Assembly: GCF_010468565.1 (NCBI RefSeq)
Contig: NZ_WUEG01000004.1
Span: 358,255-422,254, forward strand
DNA: 64,000 nt
Origin: Allomuricauda sp. TY007
Lineage (GTDB): Bacteria > Bacteroidota > Bacteroidia > Flavobacteriales > Flavobacteriaceae
Direction of reading: 5' to 3'
Shown one piece after another: positions 20,055 to 29,191 of the stretch (positions are counted from its first letter, which is position 1; the number at the start of each line of letters is the position of its first letter). The position numbers and the translations under genes were made by a program. Under the pieces are notes generated by a model, which was not told where the DNA came from, did not search any database, and was given only the letters and a program-made list of their open reading frames with translations.

Positions 20055-21155
20055 ATGTCCAAACTTAAAAACAGATATCTTTCCTTGGATGTTTTCAGGG
20101 GTCTGGATGTCGCCTTGATGATCATTGTTAACTCACCGGGCAATGGTTCCACTACTTTTGCTCCATTATTGCACGCCGACTGGAACGGATTTACATTGAC
20201 CGACCTTGTTTTTCCCACTTTTTTGTTTGTGGTGGGAAATTCCATGAGTTTTAGCATGAAAAAGTATGAAAGCATGGGCAACCCTGCATTTTTTAAGAAG
20301 GTCCTGAAGCGAACTGCCATCATTTTTCTTTTGGGCTTTTTAATGTACTGGTACCCATTTTTTGATGACGGACAGTTAAAGCCATTTTCGGAGACCAGGG
20401 TTTTCGGGGTTTTGCAACGTATTGCCTTGTGCTATATGTTTGCCTCCATCATCCTTCACTTTGTAAAGGCCAAAACCGCTATATGGCTGAGCGCTGTCTT
20501 TTTGGTGGGCTACCATCTTATTTTAATTGGTTTTGGCGACCTTACCTTATCGGGAAATGCCGTTCTTAAACTGGATGAGTGGCTTATCGGAGCCGACCAT
20601 ATGTACCATGGCGAAGGCATTGCTTTTGATCCCGAGGGATTGTTGAGCACCCTTCCCGCCATTGTAAATGTGATTATTGGTTACTTGGCTGGTCGATTCA
20701 TCCAAAACAACGGTCAAAATTTTGAGACCGTCGCCAAATTGATGATGTTCGGTTTTGCCCTGGTATTTGCGGGCTTGGCATGGGACCTTATTCTGCCCAT
20801 CAACAAAAAATTGTGGACGAGTTCCTTTGTATTGCTCACTTGCGGTATTGACCTTTTTGCCATCGCTACGCTTATTTATATCTTGGATATGAAAAAGGCG
20901 AAAAGTTGGAGCTACTTTTTTGAAGTTTTTGGCAAGAACACCTTGTTTATTTATTTATTGTCGGAGTTATTTATAATCACTCTTTTTGCCATTGACCTCA
21001 ACGGAGAATCCCTATACAGATGGATTGCCGACAACATATTTATATCTTGGTCAGGTGGATACACGGGCTCATTATTATTTGCCCTTTGGATTATGCTGAC
21101 TTGTTGGCTCGTGGGCTATATTATGGACAAAAGAGGCATTTACGTAAAGGTATGA
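20055..21155 (+). CDS. HGSNAT/NagX-like membrane acyltransferase (DUF5009 type)
   Basis: A 366-residue membrane protein starting LSLDVFRGLDVALMIIVNSPGN, the hallmark N-terminus of the family that includes heparan-alpha-glucosaminide N-acetyltransferase and bacterial NagX. About ten to eleven membrane helices follow (for example TDLVFPTFLFVVGNSMSF and the paired segments to the C-terminus). I start it at ATG 20055, which gives the family's usual beginning, and not at the TTG 27 bases earlier. A role in transporting or acetylating amino sugars is inferred from the family only. Single-gene unit. Confidence 0.75.
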   Translation: MSKLKNRYLSLDVFRGLDVALMIIVNSPGNGSTTFAPLLHADWNGFTLTDLVFPTFLFVVGNSMSFSMKKYESMGNPAFFKKVLKRTAIIFLLGFLMYWYPFFDDGQLKPFSETRVFGVLQRIALCYMFASIILHFVKAKTAIWLSAVFLVGYHLILIGFGDLTLSGNAVLKLDEWLIGADHMYHGEGIAFDPEGLLSTLPAIVNVIIGYLAGRFIQNNGQNFETVAKLMMFGFALVFAGLAWDLILPINKKLWTSSFVLLTCGIDLFAIATLIYILDMKKAKSWSYFFEVFGKNTLFIYLLSELFIITLFAIDLNGESLYRWIADNIFISWSGGYTGSLLFALWIMLTCWLVGYIMDKRGIYVKV

Positions 21156-21162
21156 CCTAAGG

Positions 21163-21519
21163 TCAGCGGCTATATTTGGCTTTATACCATACTTTTTGCC
21201 ATTCTCTTTTCAATAGTAAAAAAGATACCTCCGCCGAAATATCAACGACATCTGACGGAACTATCTTTTTGACTTCGTTCTCGGAGATATCCACTACATA
21301 TAATAGGTTGAGATATTCCGGGAACTTTTCCACAATCAAATAATAAATTTTTTCGTGGATGGTACTTTTGAGTTCTTCGGGAGATATATCCAAAGGGATG
21401 TTGATGGGCACATTGGCCAATTCAAAATCCTTTTTTAATTGTTGCAATAATTTTTGATAGAGTTGTTGTTGCTGGACACCTTCCAGCAACTCCATACTAG
21501 TATTAAAGTTGGGCAGCAT
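21163..21519 (-). CDS. Conserved hypothetical protein
   Basis: A 118-residue, mostly helical, soluble protein with no signal peptide or recognisable catalytic motif. The N-terminal part is a Gln/Leu-rich amphipathic helix (VQQQQLYQKLLQQLKKDFEL); the rest alternates acidic and hydrophobic stretches. Its 3' end lies seven bases from the end of the convergent HGSNAT-like gene, and it is 36 bases upstream of galE's stop on the opposite side. I do not recognise the family. Confidence 0.65.
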   Translation of the reverse strand: MLPNFNTSMELLEGVQQQQLYQKLLQQLKKDFELANVPINIPLDISPEELKSTIHEKIYYLIVEKFPEYLNLLYVVDISENEVKKIVPSDVVDISAEVSFLLLKREWQKVWYKAKYSR

Positions 21520-21555
21520 ATGCTATTTACGATCAAAATATGCTTTGGGATTTTT

Positions 21556-22578
21556 TCAGTTTGAACTTCTTACGATTTTTTCCCATTCCCAAGCGGATTT
21601 CATGGCATCATCAAGGCTGGACTTTGCCTTCCACCCCAAAACTTTATTTGCTTTTTGGGTATCCGCATAGGCTTGGATTACGTCCCCTGGCCTTCTACCA
21701 ACTATTTTATAGTTCAACTTTTCTCCAGAAACGCGCTCAAAGCTATGGATAACTTCCAAAACGGAACTTCCTTTTCCGGTACCCAAGTTGAACACCTCGT
21801 AATTGCTTTCGTTCTTATCTTCCAAAAGACGTTGCAATGCTGCCACATGTGCCTTCGCCAAATCCACTACATGGATATAATCCCTAATGCAAGTCCCATC
21901 TTCGGTGGGATAATCATCTCCAAAGACCGAAAGTTGTTCCCGCAATCCCACACCTGTTTGGGTGATAAAGGGCACCAAATTTTGTGGCACTCCAATGGGC
22001 AATTCCCCTATTTTTCCTGATGGGTGCGCTCCGATCGGATTGAAATAACGTAATGCAATGGCTTTCAACTCTGGGTTTACCTTGCAGGTATCCCTAATAA
22101 TCTCTTCGCCCACCTGTTTGGTATTCCCGTAGGGAGACTCTGCCGGCTTTACGGGAGCAGCCTCGGTAATGGGCATTTGATCCGCCTGTCCATAAACGGT
22201 GCAAGAGCTGCTGAAGATAAAGTTTGCTCCCTCTTTTTTCTTCAACTCTTGAAGGATGTAGACCAATACCCCAAGATTGTTCTCATAATACAACAATGGT
22301 TCGGCCACACTCTCCCCGACCGCTTTGGAGGCCGCAAAATGGATTACCCCTGCGATATCGGCGTGCTTTTGAAAGAAATCTTGGACTTTTGGCTTGTGCC
22401 GAAGATCAAATTCTTCAAAAATGGGTCTTTTGCCCGTTATGGCTTCAATACCGTCCAAAACATTTATGGAAGAATTGGAGAGGTTATCGACAATTACCAC
22501 CTCAAAGCCTTCATTTTGCAATTCAACAACGGTATGGGACCCAATAAAGCCCAAACCGCCTGTTACGAGTATTTTCAT
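21556..22578 (-). CDS. galE: UDP-glucose 4-epimerase
   Basis: Interconverts UDP-glucose and UDP-galactose for surface polysaccharides. Extended SDR protein of 340 residues: the NAD-binding GGLGFIGSHTVVEL is at the N-terminus, the catalytic Ser is in FSSSCTVYGQ, and the Tyr-X3-Lys is in SPYGNTKQ near residue 150. GTCIRDYIHVVDLAKAH is the GalE-typical segment. It lies two bases after the aminotransferase gene and is surely cotranscribed with it. Confidence 0.93.
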   Translation of the reverse strand: MKILVTGGLGFIGSHTVVELQNEGFEVVIVDNLSNSSINVLDGIEAITGKRPIFEEFDLRHKPKVQDFFQKHADIAGVIHFAASKAVGESVAEPLLYYENNLGVLVYILQELKKKEGANFIFSSSCTVYGQADQMPITEAAPVKPAESPYGNTKQVGEEIIRDTCKVNPELKAIALRYFNPIGAHPSGKIGELPIGVPQNLVPFITQTGVGLREQLSVFGDDYPTEDGTCIRDYIHVVDLAKAHVAALQRLLEDKNESNYEVFNLGTGKGSSVLEVIHSFERVSGEKLNYKIVGRRPGDVIQAYADTQKANKVLGWKAKSSLDDAMKSAWEWEKIVRSSN

Positions 22579-22580
22579 TT

Positions 22581-23735
22581 TTATTTGTTTACGAAATCAA
22601 TAACCAACTTGGTTATAAAATCAATTTGCTCATCGTCCAACTCCGTGTGCATGGGGAGCGAAATAACCTCTTCCACCAATTGATTGGTCACAGGAAAATC
22701 TTCTTCATTGTAACGGTCGTCCGCATAGGCTTTTTGCTTATGCAACGGAACCGGATAATATACACCACAAGGAACGTTGTTATCATTTAAATGTTGCACG
22801 AGTGCATCTCTTTTGCCATTGGTAATCCGTAATGTATATTGGTGAAATACGTGGCAATCACACACACTTTTCTCGCTATCGCAACCGCATGATATTTTTG
22901 GCACTACAATATGCTCCTGTCCTTTAAATGCCGTTGAATATTTTGATGCTGCCTCCCATCGTTTCTGGTTGTAAAAGTCCAATTTGGGCAGCTTTGCCCT
23001 TAAAACTGCCGCTTGAATGGAGTCCAACCTGGAATTCACACCTACCACATCATGATAATATCTTTTGTACATACCGTGGTTCACGATACCACGAATGGTA
23101 TGTGCCAAATCATCATCGTTGGTAAAAATGGCTCCGCCATCTCCATAACAGCCCAAATTTTTGGACGGAAAGAAAGAAGTGGCCCCTACATGTCCAATTG
23201 TCCCAGCCTTTTGTTTGGAACCATCTTTGGAGAAATAAGACCCCCCAATGGCCTGCGCATTATCTTCAATTACATACAGATTGTGTTTTTTGGCCAAGGC
23301 TATAATCTCATCCATATTGGCGCACTGCCCAAATAAATGTACGGGCACAATGGCCTTTGTTTTTGGTGTAATGGCCTTTTCTATGGCCTTCACATCAATA
23401 TTAAAAGTATCGGGTTCCACATCCACCAAAACTGGGGTCAATTGTAAAAGACCTATCACCTCAACCGTTGCGGCAAAAGTAAAGTCGGCCGTAATTACCT
23501 CATCGCCCGGTTTCAACCCGAGCCCCATCATGCAAATTTGAAGAGCATCCGTCCCGTTGGCACAGGGAATCACATGTTTTACGCCCAAATATTCCTGCAA
23601 CTCATTTTGAAAAGCCTGTACATGAGGTCCGTTTATGAACGCAGAGGAATCCAAGATTTCTGCAATGGCTTCGTTGACCTCGGTTTTTATACCTTCATAT
23701 TGACCTTTTAGGTCAACCATCTGTATTTTTTTCAT
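22581..23735 (-). CDS. DegT/DnrJ/EryC1/StrS-family sugar aminotransferase
   Basis: PLP-dependent aminotransferase acting on nucleotide-linked keto-sugars, 384 residues. The PLP lysine is in TSFFPSKNLGCYGDGGAI (about 180-197); NGTDALQICMMGLGLKPGDEVI and EDNAQAIGG are other family segments. Odd feature: just before the conserved HQYTLRI strand there is a cysteine-dense insert, CGCDSEKSVCDCHVF, with five Cys and one His, which could bind a metal. Upstream partner of galE, so probably part of lipopolysaccharide or glycan sugar synthesis. Confidence 0.88.
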   Translation of the reverse strand: MKKIQMVDLKGQYEGIKTEVNEAIAEILDSSAFINGPHVQAFQNELQEYLGVKHVIPCANGTDALQICMMGLGLKPGDEVITADFTFAATVEVIGLLQLTPVLVDVEPDTFNIDVKAIEKAITPKTKAIVPVHLFGQCANMDEIIALAKKHNLYVIEDNAQAIGGSYFSKDGSKQKAGTIGHVGATSFFPSKNLGCYGDGGAIFTNDDDLAHTIRGIVNHGMYKRYYHDVVGVNSRLDSIQAAVLRAKLPKLDFYNQKRWEAASKYSTAFKGQEHIVVPKISCGCDSEKSVCDCHVFHQYTLRITNGKRDALVQHLNDNNVPCGVYYPVPLHKQKAYADDRYNEEDFPVTNQLVEEVISLPMHTELDDEQIDFITKLVIDFVNK

Positions 23736-23815
23736 CCAAATAAATTAATGGATCAAAATTAAGAAATTAAGATGCTATAATGGTCTCTGACCGAAAGAAT
23801 GTATTTTAGCGAAAA

Positions 23816-25060
23816 ATGATGCCCTTGCGTTTTCTTTACAACATCCTCATCAACATAGCTTGGCTCGTGCTAAAGGTGGTCGCTCTTTTCAATGCCAAGA
23901 TCAAATTGTTCGTTCAAGGCAGAAAGTTAACTTTTCCCACACTTGAGGATAGATTCGATTCCGAAGACAGAACTATTTGGATGCACGTGGCTTCGCTGGG
24001 CGAATTTGAACAAGGGCTGCCCATTTTGGAACGATTACGCTCCAAGTATCCCGAACACAAACTGGTCCTGAGCTTTTTTTCACCTTCTGGTTATGAGGTA
24101 AAAAAGAATACGTCGATTGCTGATGTAGTGGTATATCTGCCTATGGACAGTAATTCCAAGGTTCAACACTTTTTGGACCTTGTTGACCCGGAGTTGGCCA
24201 TTTTTGTAAAGTACGAGGTTTGGCCCAATTATCTGTATCACCTTAAAAAAAGGAACATTCCCGCTATTTTGGTATCGGCCATTTTTTCGGGTAGACAGAT
24301 TTATTTTAAGCCTTATGGCAGGTTTATGCGAAAGAGCCTCGGGAAATTCGACCATTATTTTGTTCAAGATAAAAACTCCAAAAAGCTATTGGAATCCATC
24401 GGATTTACAACTAGCAGCATTAGCGGGGACACTCGTTTGGACCGGGTTTCAGAAATTTTGGAACGCAACAATCAATTGGATTTCATGGATCGTTTCAAAA
24501 ACAACCAACTTTGCTTGGTAGCGGGCAGTACTTGGCCCGAAGATGAAGAGATACTCATCAGCTACATCAACAACAGCAAGGAAAAGGTGAAATTTGTAAT
24601 CGCCCCTCACGAAATAAAACCTGCCCATATTGAGAAAATCACCTCGTCCCTTCAAAAAAGGACGGTACTTTATTCCACGATGGGCAATCAAAATTTAAAG
24701 GAGTTCGATGTACTTGTGGTGGACACCATTGGCCTGTTGACCAAAATATACAGTTATGCCAACATTGCCTACGTAGGGGGCGGTTTTGCCACGGGACTCC
24801 ACAACACCATGGAACCTGCTGTTTTTGGAATACCCATCATCATCGGGCCAAAATTTGAAGGCTTCAAGGAAGCAGAGGACCTTGTTAACGAAGGTGGTAT
24901 ACTGCCCATTTCGAGCAAAGATAGTTTTGGCGATTTGGTGAGCGACCTTTTGAACAACCCCGTTACCATTAAAAATATTGGAGCAATCAACTCCAATTAT
25001 ATCAATTCCAACAGAGGTGCTGCCGATTTGATCATGGAACACATTTCCAAGATTATGTAA
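23816..25060 (+). CDS. waaA: 3-deoxy-D-manno-octulosonic acid (Kdo) transferase
   Basis: GT30 glycosyltransferase that adds Kdo to lipid A on the inner-membrane face, 414 residues. The family features are the N-terminal membrane anchor (about 4-25), WMHVASLGEFEQGLPILERL (equivalent to the catalytic-Glu segment of GT30), the GSTWPEDEE nucleotide-sugar region, and GGFATGLHNTMEPAVFGIPIIIGP in the C-terminal Rossmann domain. Two ATGs in tandem leave the start uncertain by one codon. Divergent from the aminotransferase-galE pair. Confidence 0.92.
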   Translation: MMPLRFLYNILINIAWLVLKVVALFNAKIKLFVQGRKLTFPTLEDRFDSEDRTIWMHVASLGEFEQGLPILERLRSKYPEHKLVLSFFSPSGYEVKKNTSIADVVVYLPMDSNSKVQHFLDLVDPELAIFVKYEVWPNYLYHLKKRNIPAILVSAIFSGRQIYFKPYGRFMRKSLGKFDHYFVQDKNSKKLLESIGFTTSSISGDTRLDRVSEILERNNQLDFMDRFKNNQLCLVAGSTWPEDEEILISYINNSKEKVKFVIAPHEIKPAHIEKITSSLQKRTVLYSTMGNQNLKEFDVLVVDTIGLLTKIYSYANIAYVGGGFATGLHNTMEPAVFGIPIIIGPKFEGFKEAEDLVNEGGILPISSKDSFGDLVSDLLNNPVTIKNIGAINSNYINSNRGAADLIMEHISKIM

Positions 25061-25094
25061 ATTTTGGTTAGCTTTAGCAAAATTCACCTTTTAT

Positions 25095-26486
25095 ATGGAC
25101 AAGCGTATTTTTAGAATTTCATTGACGGCAGCCCTAGCGGGCTTTTTGTTTGGGTTTGATACCGTTGTTATTTCCGGTGCCAACCAACCCATAAAGGAAA
25201 TATGGGACACCAACTGGTTTTTGGGCGATTCCATTTTTACTTTCCACGGCATCTTTATAATGTCCATGGCGCTTTGGGGAACCGTTCTGGGTTCGCTTTT
25301 TGGAGGTATACCAACCGACCGTTTGGGAAGAAAAAAGACCCTGTTCTGGATAGGTGTACTCTATTTTGCATCGGCGATGGGTTCGGCTTTTGCTCCCGAA
25401 CCTTATAGTTTTTCGCTCTTTAGGTTTATTGGGGGTATCGGTGTAGGAGCCTCATCGGTGGCCGCCCCCGTTTATATCTCTGAGATTTCCACTGCCCAAA
25501 CACGTGGTAGGTTAACGGCCATGTACCAGTTCAATATTGTTTTTGGGATTTTGATTGCGTTCATTTCCAATTACCTCATCGGGATAATTTTTGATCAAAG
25601 CATAGCTTGGCGTTGGATGTTGGGCATTGAGGGCCTCCCTGCTCTGATATATACGATTATGGTGTTCAAAATCCCGAACAGCCCTAGATGGCTTTTAATG
25701 AAAGAGCGAGCAGATACCGTTGTCATGGAATCCATTACCCTTTTAGGCATTGCAAAAGACAAGGCTTCCATCCATTTGGAGCAAATCAAGATTGCCTTGG
25801 TCGAAACTACCGAAAAACAGAAAGACAGTTTGTTTTCGGGCAAGTATAACAAATCGTTGGTACTGGCTTTTTTGATTGCCTTCTTCAATCAACTTTCGGG
25901 AATCAATTTTGTACTGTACTACGCTCCAGAAATCTTGGAACGTGCAGGTCTCGCTTCCGGTGAATCGCTCTTTAGTTCCATATCCATCGGGGTCATAAAT
26001 TTGATTTTCACCTTTGTGGGAATCTCCCTTATTGACAAACTGGGTCGCAAGCAGTTAATGTATATCGGTTCCATTGGCTATATTGTGAGTTTGGCCATGG
26101 TGGGCTGGTGTTTCTATTCAAGTGCCAGTTCCGTGTTGTTGCTCACTTTTATTTTGATTTTTATTGCCTCCCATGCCGTGGGGCAAGGTGCGGTGATCTG
26201 GGTGTTTATTTCGGAAATTTTCCCGAACAAGGTCCGGTCTTACGGGCAATCGTGGGGTACTGGGACGCACTGGGTATTCGCTGCTTTGATCACCTTGCTC
26301 ACCCCTACTTTTTTGGATGCTGAAATAGGCATCTTCAAGGACAACCCTTGGCCTATTTTTATCTTTTTTGCCGTAATGATGGTATTGCAATTGCTCTGGG
26401 TACTATTTATGATGCCAGAGACCAAGGGAATCTCTTTGGAGGAGTTGGGAAAACTGCTCAGCAGAAAACAGGATAGATCCAATTGA
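25095..26486 (+). CDS. MFS sugar porter
   Basis: Twelve-helix major facilitator protein, 463 residues, of the sugar porter family (XylE/GLUT-like). Signatures are GGIPTDRLGRKKTLFWIG after helix 2, PVYISEISTAQTRGRLTAMYQ, PNSPRWLLMKERAD before the central loop, NQLSGINFVLYYAPEI in helix 7, and the closing PETKGISLEELGK. It would import a hexose or pentose by proton symport. TAGCTTTA at 25069-25076 is a plausible -7 promoter element. It follows waaA by 34 bases. Confidence 0.92.
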   Translation: MDKRIFRISLTAALAGFLFGFDTVVISGANQPIKEIWDTNWFLGDSIFTFHGIFIMSMALWGTVLGSLFGGIPTDRLGRKKTLFWIGVLYFASAMGSAFAPEPYSFSLFRFIGGIGVGASSVAAPVYISEISTAQTRGRLTAMYQFNIVFGILIAFISNYLIGIIFDQSIAWRWMLGIEGLPALIYTIMVFKIPNSPRWLLMKERADTVVMESITLLGIAKDKASIHLEQIKIALVETTEKQKDSLFSGKYNKSLVLAFLIAFFNQLSGINFVLYYAPEILERAGLASGESLFSSISIGVINLIFTFVGISLIDKLGRKQLMYIGSIGYIVSLAMVGWCFYSSASSVLLLTFILIFIASHAVGQGAVIWVFISEIFPNKVRSYGQSWGTGTHWVFAALITLLTPTFLDAEIGIFKDNPWPIFIFFAVMMVLQLLWVLFMMPETKGISLEELGKLLSRKQDRSN

Positions 26487-26591
26487 TCGGTTTACGGCAT
26501 GTGGTATAAATGGATCCTTTAGTCGAATATTGGTTTTTACTGTAAGGGTAATACGCAAATAATTCCGTAAATTGATGAAAATTACTCTATT

Positions 26592-26741
26592 ATGGCAGAT
26601 GAAATTAGCTTTGGAAACAGACTTATAGTAGGTTTTTTACGAATCATGGTCTTTGTATTGATCGTAATATTGATTGCAATACCCGTTTTGATTGCATTGG
26701 ACTTTTTGGGAATTTTGGAGGCAATAGGACTATCCTCTTAA
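26592..26741 (+). CDS. Small single-helix membrane protein
   Basis: A 49-residue open frame, MADEISFGNRLIVG followed by one continuous hydrophobic helix of about 30 residues (FVLIVILIAIPVLIALDFLGIL). It lies 105 bases after the sugar porter and its last four bases overlap the end of the convergent lipoprotein gene. The size and composition fit a real small membrane protein, but there is no homology evidence available here. Confidence 0.5.
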   Translation: MADEISFGNRLIVGFLRIMVFVLIVILIAIPVLIALDFLGILEAIGLSS

Positions 26742-27364
26742 AAAATTACGTCTTCTTCCCCCATTGATTTGGTTACCAACTTAACGTAGGAATCTATGGC
26801 TTTATCGACATTCGTTGGCTCCGTAACGTCCACTTCGCCCCTCCAAACAAGCTCTATCTCCTTTCCAACACATATACAGTATAGGGAGGTTTCTGCATGG
26901 TATATGTTAAAAGTATCGTAGTATTCGGGATCATAGTAAATTTCTTGATGTTCCAAATAATCCGTACTGAACCTCATAAGCATTTTATCCACTTCGTTAA
27001 TGTGTTCCCTAAACGTTCTTCGGTTTTCTGTGCCTACGACCTTGGTAAACAAAATAGCATCGAACCCTTTGTCCAGCAACTGTTGTTCCACTTCCTCCAA
27101 TTCCTGTTCAGATCTTTGGGAAGAGGTGAATTCCACATCAAAAAGATCAATACTGCGCATAGCATCCACTCCTTGATTTTTTAAAGCATCGGCAAACCTG
27201 GATTCAAACTCCATTCGGGCGCTATCGTCCTGCACCATGCCCACTACCAGCACTTGATATGCATCAAATAGCACTATATCGGGATTTTTCCAAGTACTCA
27301 CCAATCTAGTTGAAGAGCATCCAATAAGGAGCAGTAAACTTATGCCGATCAATTTGAGTTTCAT
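26738..27364 (-). CDS. Lipoprotein of unknown function
   Basis: A 208-residue protein with a clear lipoprotein signal peptide: positively charged start, hydrophobic core and lipobox LLIGC, so Cys16 would be acylated. The mature part begins SSTRLVSTWKNPDI, a start seen in several small periplasmic/outer-membrane lipoproteins of Bacteroidota, and contains an acidic helical middle and a C-terminal WRGEVDVTEP segment. No enzyme motif is recognised. Convergent with the small membrane ORF at its 3' end. Confidence 0.75.
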   Translation of the reverse strand: MKLKLIGISLLLLIGCSSTRLVSTWKNPDIVLFDAYQVLVVGMVQDDSARMEFESRFADALKNQGVDAMRSIDLFDVEFTSSQRSEQELEEVEQQLLDKGFDAILFTKVVGTENRRTFREHINEVDKMLMRFSTDYLEHQEIYYDPEYYDTFNIYHAETSLYCICVGKEIELVWRGEVDVTEPTNVDKAIDSYVKLVTKSMGEEDVIF

Positions 27365-27412
27365 TATCCTAATCTTTAAAAATCTGTGCGCAGCAAAGAT
27401 CTTATATTTCTA

Positions 27413-27712
27413 TTAACGGGTGGCAAAGGTAGCCTGTCTTTTTTCCAACTGTCTTCTCAAATCCTCAATGGTCTGGGACATGGATTTTTCAAAATCGTCG
27501 GTATCCGATTTGGCAAATATTCTGGGTCCCGGGGCACTCAGCTCAATTTCACAGATCTTGCCTTCTCCTGTTTTATCGTTTTCTGTTTTAAACAATACAT
27601 TGGCCTTGATCAACCAACTGTATTTTTGCTCCAAACTTTCCAGTTTTTTCATTAATAATTGGGTCAACGACTCACTGGTCTTCATCTTTTGATATTGAAC
27701 ATGTACTTCCAT
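27413..27712 (-). CDS. HPF/RaiA-family ribosome hibernation factor
   Basis: A short (99-residue) HPF/RaiA-type protein: MEVHVQYQKMKTSESLTQLL begins the first strand-helix unit and the KIKALE-like helix LMKKLESLEQKYSW follows. Such proteins bind the 30S decoding region and silence ribosomes under stress. The frame extends 43 codons further upstream, but that extension crosses the promoter described next and runs into pfkA, so I place the start at 27712. An FNR-like palindrome with a spaced -7 element lies 22-64 bases in front of it. Confidence 0.75.
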   Translation of the reverse strand: MEVHVQYQKMKTSESLTQLLMKKLESLEQKYSWLIKANVLFKTENDKTGEGKICEIELSAPGPRIFAKSDTDDFEKSMSQTIEDLRRQLEKRQATFATR

Positions 27713-27733
27713 GATTATTGTTTTGATTATATT

Positions 27734-27776
27734 CAAATCTATGACTGTTGTAGTTAAAATATAATGATAATTGTCA
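27734..27776 (-). promoter_or_regulatory. FNR-type box and -7 element of the hibernation-factor gene
   Basis: Palindrome TGATAATTGTCA at 27765-27776; then 23 bases; then TAGATTTG (minus strand, 27734-27741), a perfect TAnnTTTG. The layout is identical to the other promoters of this set. Confidence 0.8.
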
Positions 27777-27792
27777 GTTAAAAAACCGATTC

Positions 27793-29112
27793 TTATCCCA
27801 AGAAAAAGGGCTGGCCTGTGCTTTGGAGTACGGAGAACCAAAACTCGCCTTCCACATCAATTTTTTTTCTCTTTTTTGTGACCTCTGTAATGGGTACGTA
27901 AACATAACGGTTATTTATCCTACTGGCCACAAACTTGGTTTTTCCGGCCATGGCACCATGCACGGCGTGGTATGCCAATCTACTGCAATAAACACTGTCC
28001 CTGGAATTGGCCGGGGCACACCGTACAATATAGCTAGGATCAATGTACTTAATGGTCACTGGCCTTTTTCCTTTGAAGAATTCTATAATTTTTTCCTTTA
28101 GGAAAACACCGATATCCTCGTGCTGTACATTGCCCGATGCATCCTTTACCATCTTTCTATCTTTAAAAAGTTGTTGTCCCGCACCTTCTGCCACCACAAT
28201 AACGGCATGCTTTTTTTCTTGTAGGCGTTTTTCCAAAACTTTTAAGAAACCTTCTTCACCCTCAAGGGAAAAATCCATTTCCGGAATCAGCACAAAATTA
28301 ACCACGGGCATGGCCAAAGCGGCCGAGGCTGCAATAAAACCACTATCCCTGCCCATTAATTTAATAATGGAAATGCCGTTGTAGGCTCCTGTAGCCTCAT
28401 TATGGGCGTCGCGCAAAATGGGACTCGCTACGTCAAAAGCGGTTTCAAATCCAAAGGACTCATCAATCAAATCAATATCGTTGTCTATGGTCTTGGGGAT
28501 TCCCACTACACTGATTTTACCGTTTCTTTTTGCAATTTCTTCACCTATGGCATTCACTCCTTTTAAGGTTCCATCACCGCCAATGGCAAATAGCATATCC
28601 ACATGGTTTTTCTCAAGGGTGTCCACCATTACGGATACATCTTGTGCTCCGCGCGACGAACCCAAATAGGTGCCTCCAAATTGATGGATATCCTTCACCT
28701 TGTCCGGTGTCAACTCCACAAAATCATGCCCTTTCTCTGGGTTAAGGCCTTCATATCCGTAAGGTATTCCAATAATTTTTTTAATGCCATAGAAATAATG
28801 CAGGGCCATGACCAATCCACGGATTACATTGTTGATTCCCGGGCAAAGACCACCACAGGTAACTATTGCCGCAGTGGTGTTTTTAGCATCAAAAAAGATG
28901 TTTTGTCTTGGGCCTGCTTTTTCCATACATATAGGTGCCTCTCCATCATTTAAACATTGATTGTAATATTGTACGGATGGATCGAACACCAATCTATCCG
29001 ACTCGCTTACAAAGTTGAATATGCGATCTCCCTTAACGGTACTGAGCTCAAGCGGAGATGAATACTGAGGCACCCCCAGGCTTTCTATATAAAATCTATT
29101 GTTATCGTTCAC
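27793..29112 (-). CDS. 6-phosphofructokinase (long, plant-like ATP type)
   Basis: Glycolytic phosphofructokinase of the longer subfamily, 439 residues against about 320 in E. coli PfkA. AIVTCGGLCPGINNVIRGL binds the nucleotide and IGGDGTLKG the phosphates. The residue in GGDGT is Gly (ATP-type; PPi enzymes have Asp) while the following VGIPKTIDNDI has Lys, a Gly/Lys combination found in plant-type ATP-dependent enzymes. ATP use is therefore inferred. RDSVYCSRLAYHAVHGAMAG is near the C-terminus. It lies 79 bases downstream of a universal stress gene and may share its transcript. Confidence 0.88.
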   Translation of the reverse strand: MNDNNRFYIESLGVPQYSSPLELSTVKGDRIFNFVSESDRLVFDPSVQYYNQCLNDGEAPICMEKAGPRQNIFFDAKNTTAAIVTCGGLCPGINNVIRGLVMALHYFYGIKKIIGIPYGYEGLNPEKGHDFVELTPDKVKDIHQFGGTYLGSSRGAQDVSVMVDTLEKNHVDMLFAIGGDGTLKGVNAIGEEIAKRNGKISVVGIPKTIDNDIDLIDESFGFETAFDVASPILRDAHNEATGAYNGISIIKLMGRDSGFIAASAALAMPVVNFVLIPEMDFSLEGEEGFLKVLEKRLQEKKHAVIVVAEGAGQQLFKDRKMVKDASGNVQHEDIGVFLKEKIIEFFKGKRPVTIKYIDPSYIVRCAPANSRDSVYCSRLAYHAVHGAMAGKTKFVASRINNRYVYVPITEVTKKRKKIDVEGEFWFSVLQSTGQPFFLG

Positions 29113-29191
29113 TTTTATTGGATCTTAAAGATGTTCGGACAAACTGTGGCGCGAATGTATCGGCAGCGACAGCATCTTCAAAGGTAAAGAT

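Noticed and set aside
27713..27841. N-terminal extension of the hibernation factor
   Set aside because: The extension would cross the promoter box and overlap the pfk gene; the family starts at MEVHVQYQ.
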